Source of the DNA: an uncultured Chloroflexota bacterium
GTDB lineage: Bacteria > Chloroflexota > Anaerolineae > Aggregatilineales > Phototrophicaceae
Assembly (NCBI GenBank): GCA_937974245.1
Contig: CALJKV010000121.1
Location: 62,001 to 126,000 of the forward strand
DNA: 64,000 nucleotides
Direction: 5' to 3'
The notes under the pieces are model-generated. The model was not told the origin of the DNA. It did not search any database and saw nothing but the letters and a program-made list of their open reading frames with translations. Of the stretch, positions 27,674-36,604 are shown piece by piece; position 1 is the first letter of the stretch, and each line of letters begins with the position of its first letter. The position numbers and the translations under genes are program-made.

Positions 27674-28117
27674 ATGGCCGAAAAACGGAGTACCAAAGAG
27701 ATGCTGCAAGCGCTCCAAAGTCAGGGCGTGCAGGATTGGGTTGTCTTAATAGTGGATGACGACCCGGATAATCTGGAACTGGCATATTTTATTATGACAT
27801 GGCAACAGGCAACCGTCCATACGGCGCTTGACGGAAAAGAAGGTCTGGAACTGCTCCAGAAAATCCAGCCCAATCTGATTCTGCTCGACTTATCCATGCC
27901 GAATCTCGATGGCTGGGCAATGATCGAACACATTCGCAGCATGCCACACGTCGCCCATACACCGGTTATCGCTCTCACTGCCCACGCGATGGAAACAGAC
28001 CGCTACCGAGCCGAAAATGCCGGGTTTAATGGGTACATCACTAAACCGTTCCGCATCAGCGGTTTTGTCGGCGGCATTTATGACTGTGTCTCACGCACAA
28101 TGAACGCCGGGGTCTAA
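27674..28117 (+). CDS. Stand-alone response-regulator receiver protein
   Basis: 147 aa: a 22-residue N-terminal extension followed by a single REC domain. The acidic pocket is D28-D30, the phosphoacceptor D72 (LLDLSMP), the switch T102 (ALTA) and the conserved K124 (TKPF). No output domain is present, so it acts through partners, like CheY/DivK-type regulators. The start at 27674 has GGAGG 4 nt upstream; an upstream TTG is rejected. Its stop codon overlaps the stop of the convergent glycosyltransferase gene. No kinase gene is adjacent. Confidence 0.9.
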   Translation: MAEKRSTKEMLQALQSQGVQDWVVLIVDDDPDNLELAYFIMTWQQATVHTALDGKEGLELLQKIQPNLILLDLSMPNLDGWAMIEHIRSMPHVAHTPVIALTAHAMETDRYRAENAGFNGYITKPFRISGFVGGIYDCVSRTMNAGV

Positions 28118-29379
28118 CGCCCGAACACCCGTTCAACCACTCGCACGGCAGAGGCCACGCCATCTTCCTGGCGGATTTGCTCGCCCAGGGTGGTGGCACG
28201 CCGAATGATGCCCGCATCTGTGACGGCCCGGCGGATAGCTGCCTCTAATTTGCTGGCGGTAAGCCTCTTACGCGGTATCGGCTTTGTGCCTACCCCAAGG
28301 TTATTAACAGTTGTCCCCCAGAAATTCTGGTCGCCAAAGTGCGGCACAAGGATGGACGGCACTCCCGCTCGCAGCCCGGCCCCGGTTGTCCCCGCCCCAC
28401 CATGATGCACCACTGCCGCCATACGTGGGAACAACCAGTTATGTGGCGCGGAATCAATCAGGAACACATCATCCGGCAGGTCGCGCTGGGTAATACCACC
28501 CCAGCCCGATGCCAGGAGGCCGCGCTGCCCACTCTGTTTGAGTGCCTGCAACGCGATCTGAGTCATCTCTTCTGCCCGGCGGCTCGCCATACTGCCAAAA
28601 CCGATATAGACCGGCGGCTCACCTGCGTCGAGAAACGCCCGTAAATCGCCCGGCGGCGTCCAGTCCGGCTCATCCAGAAACCAGTACCCAGTTACAGTCA
28701 GGTGGTCACCCCAATCCGGCGGCGGCGGAATCACCTGGGGGCTGAAGCCATAGATACAGGGGACGGGCTGGCGAATAGACCTGCGAAAACTCTCGGTCAT
28801 AGGGGGCAGTTCCAGCACCGTCTGGCGTATCTCGTTGACCGGCCCCTTAAAGATGCGCCAATTCATTTCAAGTAAAATGTCATGGGATAGGCGGTTATAC
28901 AATCCCTTGAATGGCAGCCACGCCGGGGGTGGAGTGGACATGGCGTTGGCGATATGGCGCGTGGGATGCAGCGGTTGGACGTACGCGCCCATCGCCGGCA
29001 ATCCGGTTTTCTCAATCACCGAAAGCGACGCATACAGTGCGATTCCGCTGGTGATAATTGCGTCGGTGTGGCGCACAGCTTCAAGATAATCATTTGTCAA
29101 CCGCCGGAAAATCGGCGTGCCTAGCTCGCGCATCTTGACCAGCATCGCCAGTGGGTTGCGTCCGGTTTCGATCCATTCCTGTGAGGATTCCTGCGACAAC
29201 AGTTCCAGCGGGTTGCCCTCCACCGGAAAAAATGATAGGCCATGTTGCGTCACGAATTCCTCGTAGATACCATGTGTTGCCAGCGTAACCTCATAGCCAG
29301 CAGCCTGTAAGCCCTTACCGAGTGCCAGCACCGGCTGCACATCGCCCCTTGACCCAATCGCGAATAGTGTCAGATGCAT
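28114..29379 (-). CDS. GT1 (UGT/MGT-like) glycosyltransferase, copy 2 of tandem pair
   Basis: 421-aa GT-B glycosyltransferase resembling sterol glucosyltransferase/MGT enzymes. The N terminus is MHLTLFAIGSRGDVQPVLAL. The donor site is HHGGAGTTGAGLRAGVPSI, then PHFGDQNFWG. The family transfers sugars to lipids, sterols or small hydrophobic acceptors. GAGAGG lies about 10 nt upstream of the ATG. It follows the paralogue at 29386 by 6 nt, so it is co-transcribed. Confidence 0.9.
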   Translation of the reverse strand: MHLTLFAIGSRGDVQPVLALGKGLQAAGYEVTLATHGIYEEFVTQHGLSFFPVEGNPLELLSQESSQEWIETGRNPLAMLVKMRELGTPIFRRLTNDYLEAVRHTDAIITSGIALYASLSVIEKTGLPAMGAYVQPLHPTRHIANAMSTPPPAWLPFKGLYNRLSHDILLEMNWRIFKGPVNEIRQTVLELPPMTESFRRSIRQPVPCIYGFSPQVIPPPPDWGDHLTVTGYWFLDEPDWTPPGDLRAFLDAGEPPVYIGFGSMASRRAEEMTQIALQALKQSGQRGLLASGWGGITQRDLPDDVFLIDSAPHNWLFPRMAAVVHHGGAGTTGAGLRAGVPSILVPHFGDQNFWGTTVNNLGVGTKPIPRKRLTASKLEAAIRRAVTDAGIIRRATTLGEQIRQEDGVASAVRVVERVFGR

Positions 29380-29385
29380 GTGAGT

Positions 29386-30654
29386 CTACCTCTCCCTCCT
29401 GGTCAGATACGGTTTGAGGTAGGCTACAGCCTGCCCGACGCCATCTTCGGCACGGATCGCCTCACCCAGTATCGCCGCCTGCCCGCGCATGACACTGTCC
29501 GTCACCATCTGCCGGAGCGCAGACGCCAGCCGACCCACCGTGAGTTTCTTCCGCATGATCGGGGCTGGCCCCACGCCTAACCCATTTACCCGGAAACCCC
29601 AGAACATCTGGTCACCAAAATGTGGAATGAGCAGTGACGGTACGCCCGCCCGAAGTCCAGCTCCGGTTGTTCCCGCACCGCCATGATGCACGACCGCCGC
29701 CATACGCGGGAAGAGCCACTCGTGCGGCGCAGCGTCAATCAGGAACACATTGTCCGGCAGATCACGCTGCGAGATGCCACCCCAACCGGTGAGCAGCAGC
29801 CCACGCTCCCCGCTTTGGCTCAAAGCATTGAGGATGATGCCGGTAAGCTGTTCCGGGTTACGGTTTGTCATACTGCCGAAGCCGAAATAAACCGGCGGCG
29901 TCCCATCTGCCAGAAAAGTCGCTAAATCGGCGGGGGGCTGCCAGCCCTGTGAATCATCAAGAAACCAATATCCGGCAGTATGAACGCTGTCATCCCATTC
30001 CGGGGCACGGGGAACCACGTGCGAACTGAAACCATGTACAATCGGAACCCGGTGCAGGTCGGTGTAGTAACTGGTGAGGGTCTGGTGTGGGAGATTGAGA
30101 ACGTCGTGGCGAAGCTGGTTAGTCATCTCGCCAAAAAACGTCCAGATCATGTACTCGGCGAACTGCCCCATTATGCGATTTATGATGCTGCTGCCGTACG
30201 GAAGCGGCACCGCCGAGGTACTCGCCCCGGAGCGACTCGGCTTCAAGGGTTGCAGCGGGACACGAATATGCGGCACACGCAGTTTTTCAGCAATCGAGCG
30301 GGCGAACACATCGGATGTGAAACTGCTCAGGATGGCGTCCGCGTCCCGGCAGGCTGTCCAGGTATCCACAACCATATCCCAACCATGTACAGCCAGCAGT
30401 CGTTTTGTAGTTTTCATGTAATTCAGCGGGTTACGCCCGCTGTCCAACCATTCATGTCCGTCTGTTCCGTTGAGCAGTGCCTGAATATCGGTACGCACCA
30501 AGCCATATTCCAGGCCATGCGCAGTAATCAATGTCTCAAAATTCTTCCCTGCGACAATCCGCACCCGGTATCTGGCGGCTTGCAGCCCTTTGCCCAGCGC
30601 GATTGCCGGTTGGACATCACCGCGTGTTCCCAGTGCAATAATGGCAATGAGCAT
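29386..30654 (-). CDS. GT1 (UGT/MGT-like) glycosyltransferase, copy 1 of tandem pair
   Basis: 422 aa, clearly paralogous to the next gene: MLIAIIALGTRGDVQPAIAL at the start and HHGGAGTTGAGLRAGVPSLL with PHFGDQMFWG in the donor domain. The start at 30654 has GAGGGA upstream; a 4-residue longer frame lacks one. The tandem arrangement points to local duplication and divergence, since the acceptor-binding N-terminal halves differ more. Function is inferred from family only. Confidence 0.9.
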   Translation of the reverse strand: MLIAIIALGTRGDVQPAIALGKGLQAARYRVRIVAGKNFETLITAHGLEYGLVRTDIQALLNGTDGHEWLDSGRNPLNYMKTTKRLLAVHGWDMVVDTWTACRDADAILSSFTSDVFARSIAEKLRVPHIRVPLQPLKPSRSGASTSAVPLPYGSSIINRIMGQFAEYMIWTFFGEMTNQLRHDVLNLPHQTLTSYYTDLHRVPIVHGFSSHVVPRAPEWDDSVHTAGYWFLDDSQGWQPPADLATFLADGTPPVYFGFGSMTNRNPEQLTGIILNALSQSGERGLLLTGWGGISQRDLPDNVFLIDAAPHEWLFPRMAAVVHHGGAGTTGAGLRAGVPSLLIPHFGDQMFWGFRVNGLGVGPAPIMRKKLTVGRLASALRQMVTDSVMRGQAAILGEAIRAEDGVGQAVAYLKPYLTRRER

Positions 30655-30707
30655 AGTTTCCCTCAAGCATCTTGCATCTTGTGATATTCATCACGAGCAG
30701 TAGTTGA

Positions 30708-30737
30708 AGGATAGGGCAACTGATTAAAAATTGTCAA
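30708..30737 (-). promoter_or_regulatory. Candidate promoter of the tandem GT1 operon
   Basis: Minus strand TTGACA (30737-30732), an 18-nt spacer and TATCCT (30713-30708), about 55 nt before the ATG at 30654. Confidence 0.5.
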
Positions 30738-30826
30738 GATAGGGCCACCCTTATGGTGGCGATAAAACAAAGTTGGGCTATCTTAAGAGGGTAGGGTTAT
30801 TGTGTCACACAATCCGCCGAGGACTT

Positions 30827-32044
30827 ATGCACATCACCTGGTCTACCGCCTGGCGTTGGGGAATCGGAACAGCCGTCGTCCACCGGCTCATTCTGCTGGT
30901 GTGGATGGCTGCTGTATGGCTGCTAGTCGCCCAGCCCAACCAGTTTGCCACTCCGCATAGCGACCCTACAGTACCGTTACCCACGCTGGATACGCCGCTG
31001 GAAGGGGCGATTTTCGGCGTGTGGCGCCGTTGGGATGCAATCCATTACCTTAACCTGGCGCAAAACGGCTACCGTGCTGCCGACCCCGGCCCGACGGTCT
31101 TTGCCCCACTAACGCCGCTCCTCATCAATCTCGCAGATTGGGCACTCCCCGGCACGGTTGATCTGGCGGCCATGTTTATGGAAACATTGGCCTTCGGCAT
31201 TGCGCTCACGCTGCTGCTGAAGTTCTGCAAGTCATACTATGGCGACAGCGGTCCCGCGCGGCGTGTGGTGATCGGTATGGTGCTGCTGCCGGGCGCGTTT
31301 CTGTTTTATGCGCCGCTCTCTGAAGCGCCTTACCTGGCAGCGGCAGTGGCAATGTTCTACTTCGCAACCCGGCGGCAGTGGTTGAGGGCAGGCCTGGCGG
31401 CGGCCCTGGCAACCCTGGCGCGATCCCAGGGTGTGCTGCTGGGTGGCATCCTCGTGCTAATGGCCGCCCTGGATGCCTGGCAGACGGAAACAATCTGGCA
31501 CAGACGGTTGTTCCGTTTGTTCCGAGGTGGCGGGGGCTTGGTGATTGTTCTGGCGGCATTCGTGGGGTTTCAGGCTTTCCGGATTCTCCAGGGACTGCCC
31601 GCACTGGACACCATCTACCGGGATTATTCCTTTGTATTTTTCGTCGATCCGTTACATGGCCTGTGGATTAACCTGCGCTGGATTGTCGAACACCCTCTCG
31701 CGGTATCGGGGAATTTTGATATGTGGACATTGGCTTATATGCTCATCTCCTCCGCTCTTCTGCTGCGCCGGGCCACGCTCGCCAGCCTGCCGCTGATCGC
31801 GTTCACCTTCGGTCATATCCTCGTTTTCGTGACTAAAATCAACTGGATATGGGGCCACTACAATGAAATAACATATACTCAGAGCCTCGCCCGTTACAGC
31901 CTCATCCTGTTTCCGCTGGTCATGTTGTGGACGGAACACATCAGCCGGCGTTCGGCATTGGTTCGAACCAGCGTCATCCTGGCATTGGCAGGCGGCCAAC
32001 TGATCCTGAGCGCCCTTTATGCGCTGGGCGGCGGCCTGGTTTAG
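30827..32044 (+). CDS. PIG-V-like GT-C mannosyltransferase
   Basis: 405-aa multi-spanning membrane protein with about ten helices. The first extracytoplasmic loop carries WRRWDAIHYLNLAQNGYR, the W-D-x-x-H/W-Y motif of PIG-V and related GT-C enzymes that use lipid-linked sugars. A downstream loop has PLSEAPYLAAAVAMFYFATR, also typical. The start at 30827 has GAGG 4-5 nt upstream; an earlier TTG is rejected. It likely adds mannose or a similar sugar to a lipid or glycan outside the membrane. Confidence 0.83.
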   Translation: MHITWSTAWRWGIGTAVVHRLILLVWMAAVWLLVAQPNQFATPHSDPTVPLPTLDTPLEGAIFGVWRRWDAIHYLNLAQNGYRAADPGPTVFAPLTPLLINLADWALPGTVDLAAMFMETLAFGIALTLLLKFCKSYYGDSGPARRVVIGMVLLPGAFLFYAPLSEAPYLAAAVAMFYFATRRQWLRAGLAAALATLARSQGVLLGGILVLMAALDAWQTETIWHRRLFRLFRGGGGLVIVLAAFVGFQAFRILQGLPALDTIYRDYSFVFFVDPLHGLWINLRWIVEHPLAVSGNFDMWTLAYMLISSALLLRRATLASLPLIAFTFGHILVFVTKINWIWGHYNEITYTQSLARYSLILFPLVMLWTEHISRRSALVRTSVILALAGGQLILSALYALGGGLV

Positions 32045-32066
32045 CCATTCTACACAACCCGGCCAA

Positions 32067-32095
32067 TTGACCGCCCGTCCCACACACGGCATAAT
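32067..32095 (+). promoter_or_regulatory. Sigma-70-type promoter of the aminotransferase gene
   Basis: TTGACC (32067-32072), a 17-nt spacer and CATAAT (32090-32095), about 85 nt upstream of the ATG. Confidence 0.6.
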
Positions 32096-32180
32096 CATAG
32101 GGGATAGATGTAATGCACTGGCGCGGTGGTTTTGCCCGTGTCAGGTTACGTGAATGATTGTTTAGTATAAGGAGATGGTG

Positions 32181-33134
32181 ATGGCAGGGCAAACAAGTCA
32201 ACCCCGGTTTGCTTTTTTTGGGGGCCGTGTCGTACCGATTGAAGAAGCAAAAATCAGCGTTATGAACCATGCCTTTAACTATGGCACGGGTGTATTCGGC
32301 GGACTGCGCGGCTACTGGAATGCCGACGAAGGACAGTTATTCGTTTTCCGCCCGTTCGATCACTTTAAACGGTTCATCCAGTCCGCCAGCCTGCTGCGAA
32401 TCAGCCTGCCCTATACAGTGGATGAACTTGTCGCCAATCTGCTCGAGTTGCTGCGGACTGAAAACTTCCACGAAAATTGTTATATTCGCCCGCTGGCCTA
32501 TAAATCCTCAGAAATCATCGGCGTCAAGCTGCACGGCCTGGATAATGATATGACGATCTTCGCCATGCCCTTTGGCCGCTATGTGGATAACGAAGAAGGG
32601 GCGCATGTGTGCTTCTCTGCCTGGCGGCGGATTGACGACAACTCGATTCCGGCACGGGGCAAGATTACCGGCGCGTATGCCAATTCCGCTCTCATCAAGA
32701 GCGATGCACTGCTGGCCGGGTTTGACGAGGCCATCGTTCTTAACCAGGACGGCCATGTTTCCGAGATGAGCGCCGCCAATATTATGATCGTGCGGGATGG
32801 CGTGGTGTATACGCCACCGGTACAGTCGAATGTACTGGAAGGTATTGTCCGTCGGTCGTTAATCCAGCTTCTGCGGGACGAACTGGGGATGCAAGTCGTT
32901 GAGCGCAATATTGACCGTACTGAAGTCTACCTGGCCGACGAGGTTTTCATGTGCGGCACAGGCGTTCAGGTCGCAGCTATCACAAAAGTTGAATCACGTC
33001 CAATTGGCTCCGGGACGATGGGGCCCATCACGGTTCAACTGCGGGATATGTTCTTTGACGTCGTGTCCGGTCGTGTCCCCAAGTACCGCGACTGGCTCAC
33101 CCCGGTATATGTGCAAGAAGGCGTAAAAGCATAA
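32181..33134 (+). CDS. ilvE: Branched-chain amino acid aminotransferase
   Basis: PLP enzyme of fold IV, 317 aa, catalysing the last step of leucine, isoleucine and valine synthesis with glutamate. The Schiff-base lysine is K161 in ARGKITGAYANSALIKSDA. The phosphate-binding region is GFDEAIVLNQDGHVSEMSAA, followed by a C-terminal CGTGVQVAAI. NHAFNYGTGVFGGLRGYW (29-46) is typical of IlvE. D-amino acid aminotransferases share the fold, but the length and motifs favour IlvE. AAGGAG sits 6 nt before the ATG at 32181; a nearby ATG at 32175 abuts it. Confidence 0.93.
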   Translation: MAGQTSQPRFAFFGGRVVPIEEAKISVMNHAFNYGTGVFGGLRGYWNADEGQLFVFRPFDHFKRFIQSASLLRISLPYTVDELVANLLELLRTENFHENCYIRPLAYKSSEIIGVKLHGLDNDMTIFAMPFGRYVDNEEGAHVCFSAWRRIDDNSIPARGKITGAYANSALIKSDALLAGFDEAIVLNQDGHVSEMSAANIMIVRDGVVYTPPVQSNVLEGIVRRSLIQLLRDELGMQVVERNIDRTEVYLADEVFMCGTGVQVAAITKVESRPIGSGTMGPITVQLRDMFFDVVSGRVPKYRDWLTPVYVQEGVKA

Positions 33135-33157
33135 GAAGTTCCGAGTCTTGACTTTAA

Positions 33158-33181
33158 GGGGAGTGCCAATGTGCGCTCCCC
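33158..33181. repeat. 24-nt hairpin element, copy A
   Basis: Stem GGGGAG/CTCCCC with partial inner pairing, 24 nt after the ilvE stop. Its reverse complement differs at only 2 of 24 positions from the element at 55070-55093, including the loop. Probably a transcription-end hairpin belonging to a repeat family. Confidence 0.6.
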
Positions 33182-33241
33182 TGTAACGAGCGCACCGACT
33201 GTCTTCCACCGGCCTTCATCAACAAGAAAGAAACTATCAGT

Positions 33242-34078
33242 ATGGCCGATCAACCCGAATCACCCCCTACCCCCTATCACGATCTCAATACCGTCCTGCA
33301 TGAATTGGTTACCGGTATTCAGGCGGCGCTCGATGGCAATTTTGTCGGGGCGTATTTGCAGGGGTCATTCGCGGTGGGTGACTTTGACGAACACAGTGAC
33401 GTGGATTTTGTCGTAGCTATCCGGGATGAACTGACGGAAGACACGATTCCTGCACTGAATGCCCTGCACGACCTTATTTATGGTATAGGCATCGAGTGGG
33501 CGAAGCACCTGGAAGGTTCATATTTCCCGCTGGACATCCTGCGTGACTACACGCTTAGCGGCGGCGATCTCTGGTATCTTGAACATGGAGACCGCAGCCT
33601 CATCCGGTCAAATCACTGTAACACAGGGGTGGTGCGTTGGGTCGTGCGCGAAAACGGTGTTAGGCTGGCAGGCCCCGCGCCATCATCGTTGGTTGATCCG
33701 ATTCCGGTTCAAGCCCTGCGCTCTGAGATTCGGGCAGTCATCAACGACTGGGGGCAGGAAATCCTGACTGACTCTGAACACTTCCGAAACCGCTTTTACC
33801 AGGGGTTTATCGTCCTGAGTTACTGCCGGATGCTGCAAGACTTGTTAAATGGTTTCCCCGGCTCAAAACGGGCCGGGGCGGATTGGGCGAAGGCCAATTT
33901 AGACCCATCCTGGGGCGGGCTGATAGACCGGACTTGGGCGTGTCGCCCCGACCCAGCGACATCAGTCCGACAGCGCCCTGACCCGGCAGACTTCCAGGCG
34001 ACGCTGAAGTTTGTCGAATACATCATTGAGAAGACAAACACCCTGACCGCAGCAGATGGCAGCCTGCTCAAGCCATAA
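33242..34078 (+). CDS. AadA-like nucleotidyltransferase
   Basis: 278 aa. The N-terminal nucleotidyltransferase motif is GSFAVGDFDEHSDVDFVV (41-58), with metal ligands D53 and D55. The C-terminal half is helical, as in aminoglycoside-adenylyltransferase relatives (AadA/DUF4111). Known members adenylylate streptomycin or spectinomycin, but many chromosomal homologues have no shown resistance role. The ribosome site is weak (AAGAAAG). It follows ilvE by 107 nt beyond a hairpin, so it probably has its own signal. Confidence 0.82.
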   Translation: MADQPESPPTPYHDLNTVLHELVTGIQAALDGNFVGAYLQGSFAVGDFDEHSDVDFVVAIRDELTEDTIPALNALHDLIYGIGIEWAKHLEGSYFPLDILRDYTLSGGDLWYLEHGDRSLIRSNHCNTGVVRWVVRENGVRLAGPAPSSLVDPIPVQALRSEIRAVINDWGQEILTDSEHFRNRFYQGFIVLSYCRMLQDLLNGFPGSKRAGADWAKANLDPSWGGLIDRTWACRPDPATSVRQRPDPADFQATLKFVEYIIEKTNTLTAADGSLLKP

Positions 34079-34099
34079 GCAGCCACCGTACTATCATTA

Positions 34100-35740
34100 T
34101 CACACTTTTTGCGAAACTTTGAAGCGCAGCGGGATGCCGACTAATAGCCGGGTCTGCGCCTGGAGCGTGGGCAGCGCGACAAAGATCAGCGTCAGAATCG
34201 GCATGAGAGGGAAACTCAATAGTGTGAGGAAACGTTCGCGCATGGTCTGAGGGTGGGTGCGCGGCGGGCGTACAATCACGTCCTGATACCAGAAAATAAT
34301 CCCCAACACGACTACCAGGAAACCAGCCACCGATAGCAGAATAAAGGTCGGGTATTGCAGCAGCAGCGCCGGGTCTTGAATCACGCCGTCAATCGGCGGG
34401 GCGATGCGCGGATTCAACAAAATCGGGAGCTGCGCCCCCAATGTCAGAATCACCCAACCGGCCCCCGCCAGCAAAATATCATGGGCTACCCGGAAAAGCA
34501 GCTTGAAGGAGGTATGGAACTCAATTTCAGGGTGTTCGAGCATTTTAGCGACAATATAGCCGACTTCTTTGCTCCCCCAGGCGTGGCGCAGCGTCTGTGA
34601 GTAGCGGTTCTTGATAGCAGCCCACAGGTTTTCCCCAGTGGTGGCTGTCCCGGAGAATGGCAGAAACACACGGTCAAGCACGACCTGCCCATCTCGTGCA
34701 AAGTAGGCTTTGATGAACATATGCCACTCGTCGGCAATCACATCGCCATCCCAATAACCGCTGCTATCCAGGAGCCGCAAACTGAGTGAATAGGATGACA
34801 TCGGCATCGGAATCCACCAGGGCGCGGCAAGGTACGCCAGTTCAAACGCGCTGGAATAGGCGTTTACAATGCGCAGCAGGGGGTTGATCTCCCAGATATT
34901 GCTATGATAACGGATAGGCGCCTGCCAGAAGCGCAGCGAACGCTCCGGGGTGGTAGCGAAAAGATAGGTTAGCGCGTAGAAGTAGTTTTCATGCCAGATC
35001 GTGTCAGCGTCCATCGTCGTGACTACAATATGGTCTATGTTACAGCCTTTTTCTTCCACCAGTTTACGCTTGGCCCAGCGGCAAGCCCAGGCCTGGTTCG
35101 CTGATTTGCACTGCATTTCGCCGGGCAAGCCACGTGGATGAACGGTGAAGTAGATATGGGCGAAGCGATCATGGTACAGCGCCTGCAAGTGCTTCGCCTT
35201 TTCCACACACCCCTCTTCCGCCGCTTCCATCGCCAGCATAATCGTGATACGCCGGCCTGCCTGGTACTGTATCGCCAACCGATCCAGCGTTTTTTGCAGA
35301 ATTTCAACCGGCTCTTTGTAGTTGGGGATGATGACAATATGATGAATATCGTCCCAGGCCAGCGCATCCGGTCCGGCTTTGTCCTGGTAGCGGGCATACC
35401 AGTCTACTGCTTCCCATTGGCTGATAAGTCGCAGACCACGCACATTGGCAATGCCAGCAAATAAGAAACGCAGCGTCGAATAGAAGCCGAGTAACGCCGC
35501 CAGCAGCAACAATAACTCAGGGAAGGCAATTGCACTGGCAATCGAAAAGAAGAGCGCAATCCATGCCAGGCAACCAGGAATACCGTCCAGAGTCCGTTCG
35601 GGGATCGCTGGCGGCGGAGTCCCCGCCCATACCGAACGCCCTACCCCGATTTGTGCATTGTTACGACGTTGATCTCCCGACTGATAGGGCACTCTTTTTG
35701 TCCACCTGTTCCCGGTTGCAAACTCGCTCAAGCATACCAC
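34100..35740 (-). CDS. Membrane family 2 glycosyltransferase
   Basis: About 546 aa. Two helices (about 58-95) precede a cytoplasmic GT2 domain with HIVIIPNYKEPVEILQKTLD, the metal-binding DAD in VVTTMDADTIWHENYF and the acidic motif VIADEWHMFIKAYF. Several helices close the protein (from about 415). The architecture resembles processive or membrane-bound GT2 enzymes. The annotated start is GTG 35740 with no good ribosome site. An internal GTG at codon 17 (RVPYQ) is preceded by AGGTGG and may be the true start. It converges on the nucleotidyltransferase gene. Confidence 0.87.
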   Translation of the reverse strand: MVCLSEFATGNRWTKRVPYQSGDQRRNNAQIGVGRSVWAGTPPPAIPERTLDGIPGCLAWIALFFSIASAIAFPELLLLLAALLGFYSTLRFLFAGIANVRGLRLISQWEAVDWYARYQDKAGPDALAWDDIHHIVIIPNYKEPVEILQKTLDRLAIQYQAGRRITIMLAMEAAEEGCVEKAKHLQALYHDRFAHIYFTVHPRGLPGEMQCKSANQAWACRWAKRKLVEEKGCNIDHIVVTTMDADTIWHENYFYALTYLFATTPERSLRFWQAPIRYHSNIWEINPLLRIVNAYSSAFELAYLAAPWWIPMPMSSYSLSLRLLDSSGYWDGDVIADEWHMFIKAYFARDGQVVLDRVFLPFSGTATTGENLWAAIKNRYSQTLRHAWGSKEVGYIVAKMLEHPEIEFHTSFKLLFRVAHDILLAGAGWVILTLGAQLPILLNPRIAPPIDGVIQDPALLLQYPTFILLSVAGFLVVVLGIIFWYQDVIVRPPRTHPQTMRERFLTLLSFPLMPILTLIFVALPTLQAQTRLLVGIPLRFKVSQKV

Positions 35741-35778
35741 ATCGCGGTAGCATCCCTCAATTGTTTTCGCTAGGCGTA

Positions 35779-35799
35779 TACCATGAGGGATGGTACAAT
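35779..35799 (+). promoter_or_regulatory. Inverted repeat overlapping a possible -10 box
   Basis: TACCAT-GAGGG-ATGGTA (35779-35795) overlaps TACAAT (35794-35799), about 35 nt before the OmpR-type regulator gene. It could be an operator or an autoregulation site; no -35 box is evident. Confidence 0.35.
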
Positions 35800-35831
35800 A
35801 ATAAAAACTTGTAAAAATTTCACACCTTCAT

Positions 35832-36542
35832 GTGAGCAAGATGATGCCAACCCGGATATTAGTAATTGAAGACGATAAAGAAATGGCGCGTCTGTTGCAG
35901 CTTGATTTACAGCGCAACGGATACGAATCTTTCCTTGCAACCACCGGCCTGGATGGGCTGCGCCTGTTCCACAACATCCGGCCCGATATGGTGGTGCTGG
36001 ATATTGATCTCCCCCTGATGAACGGGATGACCGTCTGCCAGCGAATCCGCGATCTATCGGACATCCCGATCCTCATGATGACCGGCCACGAGGTTTCTGA
36101 GGAGGAAATCGCTCAGGGGCTGAATATCGGCGCCGACGAGTTCATGCTCAAACCGCTGCGTAATGTTGAGTTTCATGCTCGTCTCAAAGCCCTGCTGCGC
36201 CGTTCCCGTGTATGGGATGACGACGCCAATGAACCCAACACCTACGTGGATACCTATCTCTCGGTTGACCTGCCAGCCCGCAAGGTCAATGTGGACGGCA
36301 GCGACATCCGCCTGACGCCAACCGAGTTCAAGCTGCTGGCAACCTTCATCCGTAACCCTGGGCAGGTGCTGACCTTTCAGCAGTTGCTGGAGCAGGTATG
36401 GGGCGTAGAATATACCAGCGAACACCACTACCCGCGCATCTATGTCTCGCACCTGCGGCGAAAAATCGAACCTGACGCCAAAAACCCGACCTACATTCAA
36501 AATGAGTACGGCATCGGCTATCGTTTTGTCGGCCACAACTAA
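35832..36542 (+). CDS. OmpR/PhoB-family response regulator
   Basis: 236 aa: REC domain (8-118) with acidic D14/D15, phosphoacceptor D57 (VVLDIDLP), T84 and K107, then a winged-helix DNA-binding domain (about 142-233) with LTPTEFKLLATFIRNPGQVL and YVSHLRRKIEPD. It activates or represses genes after phosphorylation by an unseen kinase. The start is uncertain: GTG 35832, or ATG 35841 or 35844; none has a clear ribosome site. No sensor kinase is adjacent. Confidence 0.93.
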   Translation: MSKMMPTRILVIEDDKEMARLLQLDLQRNGYESFLATTGLDGLRLFHNIRPDMVVLDIDLPLMNGMTVCQRIRDLSDIPILMMTGHEVSEEEIAQGLNIGADEFMLKPLRNVEFHARLKALLRRSRVWDDDANEPNTYVDTYLSVDLPARKVNVDGSDIRLTPTEFKLLATFIRNPGQVLTFQQLLEQVWGVEYTSEHHYPRIYVSHLRRKIEPDAKNPTYIQNEYGIGYRFVGHN

Positions 36543-36553
36543 GTTAAATCAAC

Positions 36554-36577
36554 AGGGGGAGACCGCGGTCTCCCCCT
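36554..36577. terminator. Perfect palindromic terminator between convergent genes
   Basis: A perfect 24-nt inverted repeat (AGGGGGAGACCG and its complement) 12 nt after the regulator stop and 28 nt before the convergent lipoprotein stop; probably bidirectional. No strong T run. Confidence 0.6.
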
Positions 36578-36604
36578 AAAGTATTGCCCCGCTGATTGCC
36601 CCTA

